Under the pieces are notes generated by a model. That model was not told the origin of the DNA and did no database searches. It worked only from the letters and a program-made list of their open reading frames with translations. The translations under genes were made by a program, and so were the position numbers. From positions 5,265,501 to 5,329,500 of the forward strand of contig NZ_CP098774.1 in the NCBI RefSeq assembly GCF_028473665.1: DNA of 64,000 nt. Direction: 5' to 3'. Position 1 is the stretch's first letter. Each line of letters begins with the position of its first letter. The stretch is from Sphingomonas sp. QA11 (GTDB lineage: Bacteria > Pseudomonadota > Alphaproteobacteria > Sphingomonadales > Sphingomonadaceae). This document shows positions 34,200-42,641 of this stretch, piece after piece.

Positions 34200-35201
34200 A
34201 TGAATCAGGTGCGGATCGGGCAAATCATCCGGGCGACGGAGTGGTGGGAGTATAAGCTGCTCCCGATCCTCGGCGTTTTCTATGCGACGCTCGCCTATCG
34301 CCGCGCATCGATTGCCGCTGCCTGGCCTGTCGTGATCGAATTGCTGATCGGGATCGCGGCCGGTGCCGTTTATGTGAGTGTGATCAACGATCTTACCGAC
34401 CGTGACGAGGATCGGCGGGCTGGCAAGCCGAACCGGCTTGAGGGGCGATCGGGCGTGACGACCGTGCTGCTCGTTGCCGTGCCGCTGCTGATCGGGCTGG
34501 CAATGGCATGGCGCTGGCGTGACGATCCGTTGCTGCTGGCGGCCTATGGCGCAGCGTGGCTGGCATTCAGTGCCTATTCGCTGCCGCCCTTGCGGCTGAA
34601 GACGCGGGGCCTGTTGGGGGTGATGGCCGATGCGAGCGGCGCGCATCTGTTTCCCGCGCTGGTCGCGGCGCTGCTCGCCTTTCGCGCTGGCGGTGTGGCG
34701 CCCGATCTCGCCTGGCTCGTGCTGGTCGGCGTGTGGGCCGGTGCCTTCGGGATACGCGGCATCCTGTGGCATCAGCTGAGCGACGAGGAGGCCGACCGGA
34801 TCGGCAATGTGCGCACCTTCGTGCAGCGGCATGGCGGGCGCTGGGCCAGGGCGATCGGGGCCAGGGCGATGTTCCCGCTGGAATGCGCCGCCCTGTTCGC
34901 CTTGCTGTGGCTGCTCGATGATCGCATCCCGTTCGTCGCGCTCGTGCTCTACGCCTTTCTCGTGATCTTCAAGCTGGAGCGGTTCGAGATGCACGCGGCG
35001 ATCGTCCAGCCGCGCCCGCGCCATCTGATCCTGCTCAATGAATATTATGAGGTTTTCCTGCCGGTCTCGCTGCTGGTCGCCTCCGCGCTGGCGCATCCGG
35101 CGGACTGGATCATGCTGGCGCTGCATTGCCTGTTCTTTCCCGGCCGGTTGAGCCAGGTGATCTCCGACGCATGGAAGCTGCCGCGCCGTATTCATCAATA
35201 G
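34200..35201 (+). CDS. UbiA-family membrane prenyltransferase
   Basis: 333 residues and about eight membrane helices. The first Asp-rich motif is NDLTDRDEDRRAGKPNRL (from Asn63), and the second site WHQLSDEEADRIGNVRTFVQ contains a DxxxD cluster; YSLPPLRLKTRGLLG between them is also typical. UbiA enzymes move a polyprenyl group from diphosphate to an aromatic, chlorophyll-like or glycerol acceptor, and some act as terpene cyclases. It is not ubiA itself as judged by its divergent motifs. ATG 34200 or GTG 34209 may start it; the AGGGGG at the 5' side fits the GTG better. Its position beside a cyclase-like gene suggests a prenyl-derived product. Confidence 0.85.
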   Translation: MNQVRIGQIIRATEWWEYKLLPILGVFYATLAYRRASIAAAWPVVIELLIGIAAGAVYVSVINDLTDRDEDRRAGKPNRLEGRSGVTTVLLVAVPLLIGLAMAWRWRDDPLLLAAYGAAWLAFSAYSLPPLRLKTRGLLGVMADASGAHLFPALVAALLAFRAGGVAPDLAWLVLVGVWAGAFGIRGILWHQLSDEEADRIGNVRTFVQRHGGRWARAIGARAMFPLECAALFALLWLLDDRIPFVALVLYAFLVIFKLERFEMHAAIVQPRPRHLILLNEYYEVFLPVSLLVASALAHPADWIMLALHCLFFPGRLSQVISDAWKLPRRIHQ

Positions 35202-35249
35202 GGGGCTGGTTTGAATCGGACCCCGGCCGGTCTCTCATGGCGCCGGGGT

Positions 35250-37460
35250 TCAGCGGATCTTTGCGACCGGTCCGGCTGCCGCGATCGGAAACGGGGTGCC
35301 GAAGGTCGCCATGAACTCGGCCGCGGGTACCGCCTTGCCATAATGATAGCCCTGGCCCGCGTCGCACCGCCAGGCGCGGAGCAGCGCCTCCTGCCCGGCC
35401 GTCTCGATGCCTTCCGCAATTACGTCCAGGCCAAGGCTGTGGCCGATCGCGACGACGCCCTTCACGATCGCCTCGCTATGCGGGTCCAGGCCGATATCCT
35501 CGACGAAGCTGCGATCGAGCTTGAGGCGTGAAAGGGGGAAGTCCTTCAACGTGCTGAGCGATGCGAAGCCCGTGCCGAAATCGTCGAAGGCGATGCTGAC
35601 GCCGCGCGCGTGCAGCTCGCGGAGTGGTTCCAGCTCCTCGATGTCGTGGCGAAGCGCGATGGTTTCGGTGATCTCGATCTCGAGGTCCGCCGGGGAAAGC
35701 CGATGCCGGGCGAGCGTGCTCTCGATCACATCGACCAGGGTGCCGGCGCGGAGCTGGGCAGCGAACAGGTTGACGCCGATCCTGATCGGCGCGAGCCCGG
35801 CGTGGCGCCAGGCGGCTAGTGTGCGGCACGCGTCGTCGAGTACCCAGCACCCGGCTTCGAAAGCGAGGGCGTGCGTTTCGAGCACCGGCAGGAAGGCCTT
35901 GGGATAGAGCAGGCCGCGGGTCGGATGGCGCCAGCGTAGCAGCGCCTCCGCGCCGATCAGGCGGCCGTCGGCCAGGCTGACCTGAGGCTGGAAATGCAGT
36001 TCGAGCTGCCGGTCGGTGAAGGCGTAGCGCAACTCGTCCTGAAAGGCGCGATTGGTGGCGAGCTGGCTTTCCATGCCGGTATCGAACAGGCGGTAGCGCC
36101 GTCCGCCCGTGTTCTTCGCGCGGAAGAGCGCAAGATCGGCGCGAACCACCAGTTCGTCGGCGTTGCCCGCATGGAACGGGGCGAGCGCGACCCCGATGCT
36201 GGCGGACAGGTGGAACTGGTGCCCGCAGACCGAGAAGGGCCGGCCTATCAGCTCGAGCAGCGCGTCGGCGCGGCTGGCGATCTCGAGCGGGTCGCGATCA
36301 TTGGGCATCAGGATCGCAAACTCGTCGCCACCCAGCCGCGCCAGCACGTCGTCAGGCCCCAACGATGCCGCGAGCCGCAGCGCCAATGCCTGCAACAACG
36401 TATCGCCCGCGGCATGGCCGAGCCCGTCATTGACGTCCTTGAACCCGTCCAGATCGAAGACCATCACCGTCGCAGCGGCGGTGCTTTCGAGCTGGGCCTC
36501 GATCCGCGCACGGAAGCTGTTGCGATTGAGCAGGCCGGTCAGTTCGTCGTGGTTCGCGAGATGATGGAGCCGTTCCTCGCGCGCGCGCCGGTCCGATATG
36601 TCCTGCAGTTGCGCGCCGAAGCCGAGGCCGAGCGACCCGCTCCACACCGACAGCGACAATTCTGCCGGAAACTCCGATCCGTCGCGGCGGACGGCGAGCA
36701 CTTCGAGCGGTCGTCCGGTCATTCGCGCCTGCGCGCCGCCCGCGATCCGCATCAGCCCTTCGCGATGCGCCGCGCGAAAGCGCTCGGGCACGATCAGCTC
36801 GACGAAACGGCCTTCGACTTCGCGCGCCGCATAGCCGAACATTGCCTGCGCACCGTGATTCCAGAAGGTGATGCGCCCCTCTTCGTCAGTCGTGATGAGC
36901 GCCTGGTGGGCGACATCGGCAAAGGCGATGAGGGTATTCGCCGTTCGGCTGGCGTGGCGGCGTTCGAACAGATCGACGACGATGCCGGCCATCCGCGACA
37001 GCAGGGATTGCTGGCCGTCGGAGAAATCATGCCTCGGCTTCACGTCCAGCAGGCCGAAGCTGCCCAGCGCGAGGCCGTCCCGCGTGATCAGCGGTGCGCC
37101 CGCGTAGAAACGGATTCCTGCCCCGGCGACCAGATCGCTGGTCGCGAAGCGCTGATCGGCCAGCGCATCGGCGACGACCATCGGATCGATGCCGCGGACG
37201 ACTTCGGCGCAGAAGGAGCCTTCGCGCTGGAGCGAATCGATTTCGACGCCGAACCTGGCCCTCAGCCAGACCTGCTCGCGGCCAACGAGCGTGATCGCGC
37301 AGATCGGTACGCCGAACATCTCGGCACCCAGGCGCACGATGCGGTCGAGATCGGGCTCGCCGGGCGTGCCGTCCAGGCCGTAGCGTCGCAAGCATTCGAG
37401 ACGCTGCCGTTCGGCGCCTGCGGTCTCGCCATGGTGATCGATGATATTCGGCAATGGCAC
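35250..37460 (-). CDS. GAF-PAS-GGDEF-EAL cyclic-di-GMP signalling protein
   Basis: 736 residues, no membrane helix. A GAF domain (about 30-165) and a PAS domain (about 175-295) precede a GGDEF domain with intact GGDEF at 377-381 and an EAL domain with intact EAL at 505-507. Downstream catalytic blocks EITETIALRHD and DDFGTGFASL are also present. No RxxD inhibitory site lies before GGDEF. Both cyclase and phosphodiesterase activities are therefore possible; in many such fusions the EAL activity dominates. It is a single gene, convergent with the UbiA gene. Confidence 0.92.
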   Translation of the reverse strand: MPLPNIIDHHGETAGAERQRLECLRRYGLDGTPGEPDLDRIVRLGAEMFGVPICAITLVGREQVWLRARFGVEIDSLQREGSFCAEVVRGIDPMVVADALADQRFATSDLVAGAGIRFYAGAPLITRDGLALGSFGLLDVKPRHDFSDGQQSLLSRMAGIVVDLFERRHASRTANTLIAFADVAHQALITTDEEGRITFWNHGAQAMFGYAAREVEGRFVELIVPERFRAAHREGLMRIAGGAQARMTGRPLEVLAVRRDGSEFPAELSLSVWSGSLGLGFGAQLQDISDRRAREERLHHLANHDELTGLLNRNSFRARIEAQLESTAAATVMVFDLDGFKDVNDGLGHAAGDTLLQALALRLAASLGPDDVLARLGGDEFAILMPNDRDPLEIASRADALLELIGRPFSVCGHQFHLSASIGVALAPFHAGNADELVVRADLALFRAKNTGGRRYRLFDTGMESQLATNRAFQDELRYAFTDRQLELHFQPQVSLADGRLIGAEALLRWRHPTRGLLYPKAFLPVLETHALAFEAGCWVLDDACRTLAAWRHAGLAPIRIGVNLFAAQLRAGTLVDVIESTLARHRLSPADLEIEITETIALRHDIEELEPLRELHARGVSIAFDDFGTGFASLSTLKDFPLSRLKLDRSFVEDIGLDPHSEAIVKGVVAIGHSLGLDVIAEGIETAGQEALLRAWRCDAGQGYHYGKAVPAAEFMATFGTPFPIAAAGPVAKIR

Positions 37461-37575
37461 GACCTCTTACCGGGGTACCATTGCCGGGCGTATGTTACGC
37501 AAGTCTAAATGTTCGGCTCCGGTATAACCACTTGCGGTTGCGATCGGCGAAACCGGGGCCATTGAGTAGCCGGTC

Positions 37576-38448
37576 TCACAGACCGGCATTGGCCTCGACC
37601 GTCTTCGCCATCGATGCCCAGTCGAGTTCCGGCCGCTCGCGCGCCATCGTGGCGATCAGCCGGTCGCGGCCAAGCGACAGCATCGGCATCGGTACGCCGG
37701 CGGCGACGGCAGCCTCGGCGACCAGGCTCATGTCCTTGAAGCCGAGGGGCAGGGTGAAGCCGGCGGGCTCGTACTTCTCCTCGACCAGCACCTTGCCGTA
37801 CACTTCGTAGATCAGCCCGCCGAAGACCGAGCCGGTCAGCGTGTCGAGCAACATGCTCTTGTCGACGCCATAGCGCCCTGCGAGCGTCATTGCCTCAGCC
37901 AGGGATTCGATCACCGTCATGATCAGGAAATTCCCGCTGAGCTTGACGATATTGGCCTTGTTGGGCGTCTCGCCCAGATTGAAGCTGCGCTGGCCGACCG
38001 CGTCGAACAACGGCTGGCAGATCGCGACTGCCTCGGCCGGGCCGGCCGCGACCACGAACAGCTTCTTCGCGGCCGCCGCCAGTGGCCTGCCGAAGACCGG
38101 CGCCGAGACGAAGGTCTGGCCAGCGTCCCGATGGGCGCTGGCCAGCCGGTCGGCGATGGCGATGCTGATCGTGCTCATCGAGACATGGATGGTCGGCGTG
38201 CCCGAGGCGAGGATGCCGTCCTCGCCGAAGGCCACTGCCTCGAGCGCCCTGTCGTCGGCCAGCATGCTCATCACCACCGGTTGCCGGGCGGCTTCGGCGG
38301 GGGTTGCGGCCAGGCTCGCGCCCTCGGCGACCAGCGGGGCGGCCTTGTCCGCGCTGCGGTTCCACACGGTGACCCGATGTCCCGCCTCGATCAGATTGCC
38401 CGCGATCTGGCTGCCCATCTGGCCCAGGCCGATGAAACCGACGTCCAT
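37576..38448 (-). CDS. NAD(P)-binding beta-hydroxyacid dehydrogenase (3-hydroxyisobutyrate dehydrogenase family)
   Basis: 290 residues from ATG 38448, with GGGAG upstream; a longer frame to 38586 is not supported. The N-terminal Rossmann motif GFIGLGQMGSQIAGN, then VWNRSADKAAPL, binds the cofactor. The substrate block shows VSAPVFGRP (usually DAPVSGG) and the catalytic Lys region NKANIVKLSGNFL. The VFGRP form marks the glyoxylate-reductase/imine-reductase side of the family rather than true 3-hydroxyisobutyrate dehydrogenase. No operon partner. Confidence 0.85.
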   Translation of the reverse strand: MDVGFIGLGQMGSQIAGNLIEAGHRVTVWNRSADKAAPLVAEGASLAATPAEAARQPVVMSMLADDRALEAVAFGEDGILASGTPTIHVSMSTISIAIADRLASAHRDAGQTFVSAPVFGRPLAAAAKKLFVVAAGPAEAVAICQPLFDAVGQRSFNLGETPNKANIVKLSGNFLIMTVIESLAEAMTLAGRYGVDKSMLLDTLTGSVFGGLIYEVYGKVLVEEKYEPAGFTLPLGFKDMSLVAEAAVAAGVPMPMLSLGRDRLIATMARERPELDWASMAKTVEANAGL

Positions 38449-38813
38449 GAACTGGCTCCCTGTGCGTTTAATCAGAAATCGTCGCGTTAGGTCGGGGTAG
38501 GGTAGTGCACAATCTCGGAGTTCGCGCCTGCCTGCCGCCCGGGTGCCCGCCTGTGGCCCGGATCGTAGCGTCGCGGGCCGGAACAAGAACCGAAACGGCG
38601 ATGGTCGTCACTCCTGACGGGCACTGCGATTCGTCCCAAGAAATAGGACGTTTTGCCCCCTTCGATGCGAAAGTATTGTTCCGCGCACAGCAATGCAATT
38701 TGCGTGTCGTATCGGGCACGCAATGGATAAGGAGGGGCTGGCCCTCGGCGGGGAGGCACGATCCGGGCACGCGAATGCTTTCCAAGCGCTTACCATAAAG
38801 TAGATTGCTCCGA
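38449..38813. other. Intergenic region upstream of LuxR-type gene
   Basis: 365 bp between divergent genes. Short frames here lack support. TACCATAAAGTA about 25 bp before the LuxR-type start could hold a -10 element. I found no strong inverted repeat or RNA gene. Confidence 0.45.
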
Positions 38814-39356
38814 ATGGGACCGAATCGACTCGACGGCCTGACCGCCCGCCAGCTGCAATGTCTTCGCGGCAAATGGGATCGGAAGATGGACAAGGAGATC
38901 GCGCACGAGCTCGGCATCTCCCAGCGTGCGGTCGAGGGGCATCTGCGCGGTGCGCGCGAGAAGCTCGGTACGGCCTCCACCCGTGCCGCCGTGCTGATGG
39001 TCGCCGTGCGGGAGGGGTGGGAGGGTTCGGTTGAACCGAACCGTGGACCGTCCGATCTTCCGAACCCCGGCGATTCCGGCGCAATCCTGTTTCCGGACGA
39101 GGAGGGGCCGGTTCCCGCTTCCGCTTCGGTCCGCGACAGCTGGTCCCGGTCGGGTCAGCAATGGTCGCCGATCGGAGCGGAAGCGCGCTGGCCCATCCCA
39201 ACACGGGAAGGGCAACGCAATGACCTGAGCACGCTTCAGCGACTGGCCTGGCCGTTCGCGATCGCGACACTGGTGATGGCCATTCTTTTTCTGGGTTTCG
39301 GTGTGGTCAACGGCGCCGGCGAATTCATCGGCACGGTTCTGAACCGCACATTCTGA
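38814..39356 (+). CDS. LuxR-type helix-turn-helix protein with C-terminal membrane helix
   Basis: 180 residues from ATG 38814. Residues 8-62 are a GerE/LuxR helix-turn-helix (LDGLTARQLQCLRG, DKEIAHELGISQRAVEGHL, AREKLGTASTRAAVLMV). A disordered acidic/Pro-rich linker (70-145) leads to a C-terminal hydrophobic helix (about 148-170). A DNA-binding domain tied to the membrane without a sensor domain suggests regulation by membrane proximity or proteolysis. Three small plus-strand genes follow and may be in its operon. Confidence 0.8.
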   Translation: MGPNRLDGLTARQLQCLRGKWDRKMDKEIAHELGISQRAVEGHLRGAREKLGTASTRAAVLMVAVREGWEGSVEPNRGPSDLPNPGDSGAILFPDEEGPVPASASVRDSWSRSGQQWSPIGAEARWPIPTREGQRNDLSTLQRLAWPFAIATLVMAILFLGFGVVNGAGEFIGTVLNRTF

Positions 39357-39406
39357 CAGCACATTCTTGATAGCGCCCGCGTCCTGCGCCGGCGCAGGGG
39401 GTAATC

Positions 39407-39763
39407 ATGCTCAACGATCGTCTTTCCGCGGCGCGCAAAGTCGCGCAGACCCTGATCCCGGCAGAGCGCAATCTCGACGCCTCGTTGCGCAGCAACGCGG
39501 AACTGACGCTGGCGATGCTGGCGGCGCGCGAGGAAGCGCGGCTGCCGCTGTCGATTGCCAGCGACGCCCTGCGGCATAATGCGGACGCGAACGTCGCGCT
39601 CGCCAAGGCCTGGTCGAGCATCGCGCTGGTCCATGGCGCGTTGCGGGCGGCGCAGCACGATGTCGGGCTCGACGGCGTCAAGGCGTGGTTCGGCGATCAG
39701 TCGCTTTGCGAGGATACCGCGCTCGGCACCGCCACGGTTGTCTCGATCAGCACGGCCGCATGA
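39407..39763 (+). CDS. Small helical hypothetical protein
   Basis: 118 residues, mostly helical and Ala-rich, with no signal peptide or membrane helix. The ATG at 39407 has GGGGG seven bases before it. Proteins of similar size and composition follow LuxR-type membrane-bound regulators in sphingomonads, but I do not know the function. The gene lies 50 bp after that regulator on the same strand, so co-transcription is likely. Confidence 0.65.
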   Translation: MLNDRLSAARKVAQTLIPAERNLDASLRSNAELTLAMLAAREEARLPLSIASDALRHNADANVALAKAWSSIALVHGALRAAQHDVGLDGVKAWFGDQSLCEDTALGTATVVSISTAA

Positions 39764-39806
39764 TCGCGGGTTGACGAGAGGGCTGGTTGGATGCTCCGCT
39801 CCGGAC

Positions 39807-40262
39807 ATGCTGCGCATCATTCTGTACGAGATGATTCTGATCATCTGCTGCGCCTACGCGCTGGCGCGGGGCGGCGCGCCGGAGCGGAGCGCGGCGGCCA
39901 TGATGCTGGCCGCCTCGCTCGCCAGCTTCGTCACCCAGTCGCAGCCCTTCTCCGGCTCCTTTCAGAAAATGCAGATGTGGGTCTTCGTGATCGACATGCT
40001 GTTGCTGGTGGGTCTGTTCGTCCTGGCGGTCGCCTCGACGCGTTTCTGGCCGCTGTGGCTCGCCGGCTTTCAGCTTCTGGCGGTCGCCGCGCATTTCATC
40101 CGCGCGGTGGACCAGAGCGCCTTGTCCAGGGGCTATCAGTTCCTGATCTCGTTCGAGGCGTATCCGATGTTGCTGCTGGTGGCGCTTGGCGCGTGGCGGC
40201 ACCGGCGGCGGCTTCAACTCTACGGTGCCGACAGATCCTGGAGGGATTCCTCGAGCCTGTAG
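39807..40262 (+). CDS. Four-helix membrane protein
   Basis: 151 residues from ATG 39807. Hydrophobic segments at about 3-18, 27-43, 57-78 and 83-100 plus one near 115-135 mark an inner-membrane protein; the C-terminus is short and Arg-rich. No family recognised. Its 3' end overlaps the start of the RadC-like gene in another frame by up to 70 bases. It follows the small hypothetical gene by 43 bp in the same direction. Confidence 0.65.
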   Translation: MLRIILYEMILIICCAYALARGGAPERSAAAMMLAASLASFVTQSQPFSGSFQKMQMWVFVIDMLLLVGLFVLAVASTRFWPLWLAGFQLLAVAAHFIRAVDQSALSRGYQFLISFEAYPMLLLVALGAWRHRRRLQLYGADRSWRDSSSL

Positions 40263-40822
40263 CGGGGGCCGGCGCGGCCGGCCTGTCCGCCCGGCTGGTG
40301 GAGGAGTTCGGCTCGCTGCCCGGCGTGCTGGCGGCGAGCGGGCAGGCGCGGTTGCGCGTGCTGGAGGGCAGGCCCGATCTCGACGCACTGCTTGGCGGGC
40401 TCGACGTGGCGCTGGCGCATATCGCCACGCTGCGCTTCGCGCGCGGGCCGGTGGTCGACAGCTGGCCGGCACTGCTCGACTATCTGCGGCTCACCCATGC
40501 CTTCAGCGCGGTGGAAATCGCGCGGGTGCTTCACCTGGACGGCCAGGGCAGGCTGATCCTCGACGAGGAGATATCGCGCGGGACGATCGACGAAGCGACG
40601 ATCCATGTGCGCGAGGTGATCCGCCGCGCGGTGGAGCTTCACGCGGCGTCGATCGTGCTGGTGCACAACCACCCGAGCGGGGATCCGGCACCGAGCCGGG
40701 CGGACGTCGACATCACCCGCCGCATCGCCCGAGCGGGCCAGCCGCTGGGGATCGCGGTGCACGACCATCTGATCATGTCGACCAGCGGCCATGCGAGCAT
40801 GCGGGAACTGGGGTTAATCTAG
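40193..40822 (+). CDS. RadC-like MPN(+) (JAB) domain protein, shortened N-terminus
   Basis: 209 residues if the GTG at 40193 starts it; the start is uncertain because no ATG precedes the conserved part. The metal site is intact: HNHPSGDPAPSRADVD gives the His-x-His and Asp ligands of JAMM/MPN+ metal-binding proteins, with RVLHLDGQGRLI before it. The N-terminal helix-hairpin-helix part of full RadC (which starts HRxRLRERL) is reduced or missing. RadC relatives have been linked to DNA repair or phage and mobile-element biology without a settled reaction. It overlaps the membrane gene upstream. Confidence 0.72.
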   Translation: MAAPAAASTLRCRQILEGFLEPVAGAGAAGLSARLVEEFGSLPGVLAASGQARLRVLEGRPDLDALLGGLDVALAHIATLRFARGPVVDSWPALLDYLRLTHAFSAVEIARVLHLDGQGRLILDEEISRGTIDEATIHVREVIRRAVELHAASIVLVHNHPSGDPAPSRADVDITRRIARAGQPLGIAVHDHLIMSTSGHASMRELGLI

Positions 40823-40955
40823 GGGGCAATCTTCAGGGGGTGGTCGGAAAATGGTACCGACGTGACCGCGGGGCTTCCCAACTTGGGGCTAGCCGGTCGC
40901 GCCTCTGCACTCTACTCCCGCGGTTCAACTGAATGTCGAACTGGGCGTAGGCAGT

Positions 40956-42164
40956 ATGATGAAGGGCGCCGGGACAGTTGCGGCAGAGGGCATCGGGGTG
41001 GCGCCGGCGCCATTGCTCGAGGGTGGGCAATCTGTTCGCGTGGGCGTGACTGATCCCGATCGGAAATATGTGTTTGGCCTGGATGTGATCCGGGCAAGCG
41101 CGATCCTGCTGGTCATCATCTCGCACACCAAGGTCGCATTGATGGGCCTTGGGGTCGCCGGCGTCGAACTGTTCTTCGTCCTCAGCGGCTATCTGGTCGG
41201 CGGAATCTTCCTGACCGAGATCCTGCGAGCGCGGGACGGCTTCGGCACGCTGCTGGTGCGTTTCTGGCGGCGGCGGTGGGCCCGGACGATACCCAGCTAT
41301 CTGCTGTTCTTCGTGATCTGGCTCGTCCTGCTCCCGCCGGCGGATATGTCCGTGTCGAACCTGGCGCGCTACGCCCTGTTTCTCCAGAACTTCGCCTGGC
41401 CCAGCGACGGCTTCTACGCTGTTTCGTGGAGCCTCGCGGTCGAGGAATGGTTCTATATCATTATACCGGGGCTGGCGACGATCCTGCTCGTCGCCACGCG
41501 CCGACCCTGGCTGTCGCTTGGCGTTACCTGCGCCTTCATCGTTGTCGCTTCAGCGATCATCAGGCTGATCCCCGTGATCACCGATTTCAACTTCGGCATG
41601 CGCATGCTCGTGATCTATCGGCTGGATGCCCTGGCGATCGGCGTGTTGGCCGCGATGCTGGCGCGACAGAAGCCCCATTTGTGGCTGCTCTGCGGCCGTG
41701 CATGGCCGGCCGCGCTCCTCGTCCTCGCGGTGCTGAGCTACGTCACTATCGACTATCGCGTGGGCATGCCGAACTGGCAGGCGACGCTGCTGCTGTCGTC
41801 GTTGCCGCTGGCGAGCGTCATATTGTTGGCGCGCGCGGTGCCGTTCCGGGATAGGGGCGGCGCTATCGGTGCGTCGATCAAGAAGATCAGCCAGTGGTCC
41901 TATTCTCTGTACCTATGCCACTTTCCTATTCTTATGATGCTGTATCAGATACCCGGCTATTCCGATCTTTCTTCATTTGAAAAGATGTTGGCCAAGATTG
42001 TTGCATTGGGTGTCGCAATATTGATTTCAGCAGCGCTGTATACTTTATTCGAGAAGCCGTTTCTTTATGTGCTGAGTCCCCGCAAGCTTGTGCGAACGGG
42101 CGACTCTGGAGAAGCGTTGCGGGACCGGTCTGAGCTCAGTCCGCCCGTGTTTGGACACCGCTGA
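40956..42164 (+). CDS. Acyltransferase-3 (OafA/YrhL-type O-acyltransferase), first copy
   Basis: 402 residues with about ten membrane helices. The N-terminal block FGLDVIRASAILLVIISHT carries the active His of acyltransferase-3 proteins; GVAGVELFFVLSGYL and WSLAVEEWFYI follow. It moves an acetyl or similar group across the inner membrane to a surface glycan. There is no C-terminal SGNH domain. The last about 90 codons (from about 41890) are clearly richer in AT than the first 300, while the reading frame stays intact, which points to a recombination joint inside the gene. Confidence 0.88.
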   Translation: MMKGAGTVAAEGIGVAPAPLLEGGQSVRVGVTDPDRKYVFGLDVIRASAILLVIISHTKVALMGLGVAGVELFFVLSGYLVGGIFLTEILRARDGFGTLLVRFWRRRWARTIPSYLLFFVIWLVLLPPADMSVSNLARYALFLQNFAWPSDGFYAVSWSLAVEEWFYIIIPGLATILLVATRRPWLSLGVTCAFIVVASAIIRLIPVITDFNFGMRMLVIYRLDALAIGVLAAMLARQKPHLWLLCGRAWPAALLVLAVLSYVTIDYRVGMPNWQATLLLSSLPLASVILLARAVPFRDRGGAIGASIKKISQWSYSLYLCHFPILMMLYQIPGYSDLSSFEKMLAKIVALGVAILISAALYTLFEKPFLYVLSPRKLVRTGDSGEALRDRSELSPPVFGHR

Positions 42165-42641
42165 GTAGTAGGCAACTGGCTCGGCGCGACCGAGGCGGAT
42201 GGTATCTCAGGGAAATGAGTTGGCGTTCGCGACCTGTTTATGTGGGCATTCCATTTCAGCCGGATCGTCTGAGGGCTGCGATGGCGTGGGCAAATGGAGA
42301 TCTCTTTTTGAGATAGAAAAAGAGGAGCGGACCCCGATAGGGATATCGGCACATACAAAGACCCAAGGCGCTGAATCCACTCGGTATCGTCGGGCCGAAT
42401 GTTGTTCGAGCGAAATGCCTGAATCTGCGCCGCGCAGAACGAATGGCTAACTCCGCCAGGAGGCAGGAATGCCGATCGTGTGGCGGAGGCAGAGATCGCT
42501 GATCGCCCGTATGGCGACGGATACATCGCTGGCCAGCAAGCGAAACTTGTTGCGTCTGTGAACTCGCCCCCGCTCGAATCAACCTGTATAGGCGCGGCTT
42601 CGAGCGTAGAACGATGGCAATATTCGAGTCAGGGTGGGGCG
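42165..42641. other. AT-richer stretch between two acyltransferase genes
   Basis: 477 bp with no convincing gene. Frames on both strands are short and unlike known proteins. Composition matches the AT-rich 3' end of the first acyltransferase and the second acyltransferase, suggesting one acquired segment. No repeat, tRNA or att-like core was recognised. Confidence 0.5.

Noticed and set aside
35208..35220. GGTTTGAATC as a third copy of the phage two-box element
   Set aside because: Only the first box matches and the second box is absent at the required spacing.
35994..37508. 504-codon plus-strand frame opposite the GGDEF-EAL gene
   Set aside because: Shadow frame; the minus-strand gene has all four domains with intact motifs.
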